DNA of 5,819 bases from Parcubacteria group bacterium CG10_big_fil_rev_8_21_14_0_10_38_31. GTDB lineage: Bacteria > Patescibacteriota > Minisyncoccia > GCA-002772825. The notes under the pieces were generated by a model. The model was given only the letters and a program-made list of their open reading frames with translations. It made no database searches and was not told the origin of the DNA. The stretch is taken from assembly GCA_002772825.1 (NCBI GenBank), contig PFDM01000055.1, positions 19,667 to 25,485 on the forward strand. Direction: 5' to 3'. Within the stretch, counting starts at the first letter, position 1. Each line of letters starts with the position of its first letter. Shown here piece by piece: positions 5,787-5,819 of the stretch. A program made the position numbers and the translations under genes.

Positions 5787-5819
5787 ATGCTACGAATACC
5801 TCGCGTTGATGTCGGCGGA
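5787..5819 (+). CDS. Probable Y1 (IS200/REP-associated) transposase, 5' end only
   Basis: Only the first 11 codons are in the window, reading MLRIPRVDVGG. This resembles the N-terminus of Y1-type tyrosine transposases, which often begin with a basic P-R-I/V stretch a few residues before the first beta strand; the catalytic HxH and Tyr lie outside the window. The 19-base motif upstream supports the assignment. The start is chosen from the leaderless promoter geometry. The coding bases are much richer in G and C (18 of 33) than the defence genes to the left, so it may have a different origin. An unrelated gene with a similar start cannot be excluded. Confidence 0.55.
   Translation, partial: MLRIPRVDVGG

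Overview
The window holds a compact, AT-rich defence cassette. Its core is a controller-regulated type II restriction-modification (R-M) system whose endonuclease resembles Sau3AI/MutH and whose partner is a C5-cytosine methyltransferase. Two extra genes, a RadC-like JAMM protein and an AIPR-domain protein with a nuclease-like N-terminus, sit inside the same transcription unit. The right edge carries the first 11 codons of a probable Y1 (IS200/REP-associated) transposase.

Layout. Positions 1-160 are a GC-rich flank (99 of the first 180 bases are G or C) with several small hairpins and no gene I can recognise. Positions 161-212 hold a four-fold TGCA operator and the promoter of the controller gene. 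Four genes then run head to tail on the plus strand: XRE controller (213-416), radC (419-1084), AIPR protein (1081-2892) and Sau3AI-like endonuclease (2885-4282). The intergenic gaps and overlaps are +2, -4 and -8 bases, so this is almost certainly one operon with coupled translation. The methyltransferase (4314-5585) follows after 31 bases and has its own promoter, whose -35 element is itself a GATC site. Positions 5586-5786 are noncoding; they end in a 19-base motif, AAAGGGGTCAGGTACCTTT, and the promoter of the transposase.

How the genes may work together (inference). The controller would bind the TGCA repeats around its own -35 element and set the level of the whole operon, including the endonuclease. 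The methyltransferase is driven separately, so protection can come first. GATC, the likely target, occurs only four times in 5.8 kb, and two of those four lie in the methyltransferase promoter, which suggests methylation feedback. AIPR and RadC ride under the same control and may form a second defence layer.

The plus-strand promoters of the controller, methyltransferase and transposase share one geometry: a -35-like hexamer, 17 bases, a -10 hexamer, 6 bases, then ATG. All three would give leaderless mRNAs, and no gene start has a convincing Shine-Dalgarno sequence. TGA serves as stop for radC and the endonuclease, so the standard bacterial code fits and recoded-TGA lineages are unlikely. Leaderless starts, AT richness and the transposase type would suit a Patescibacteria (CPR) genome or similar, but this is a weak inference and no taxonomic marker is present.
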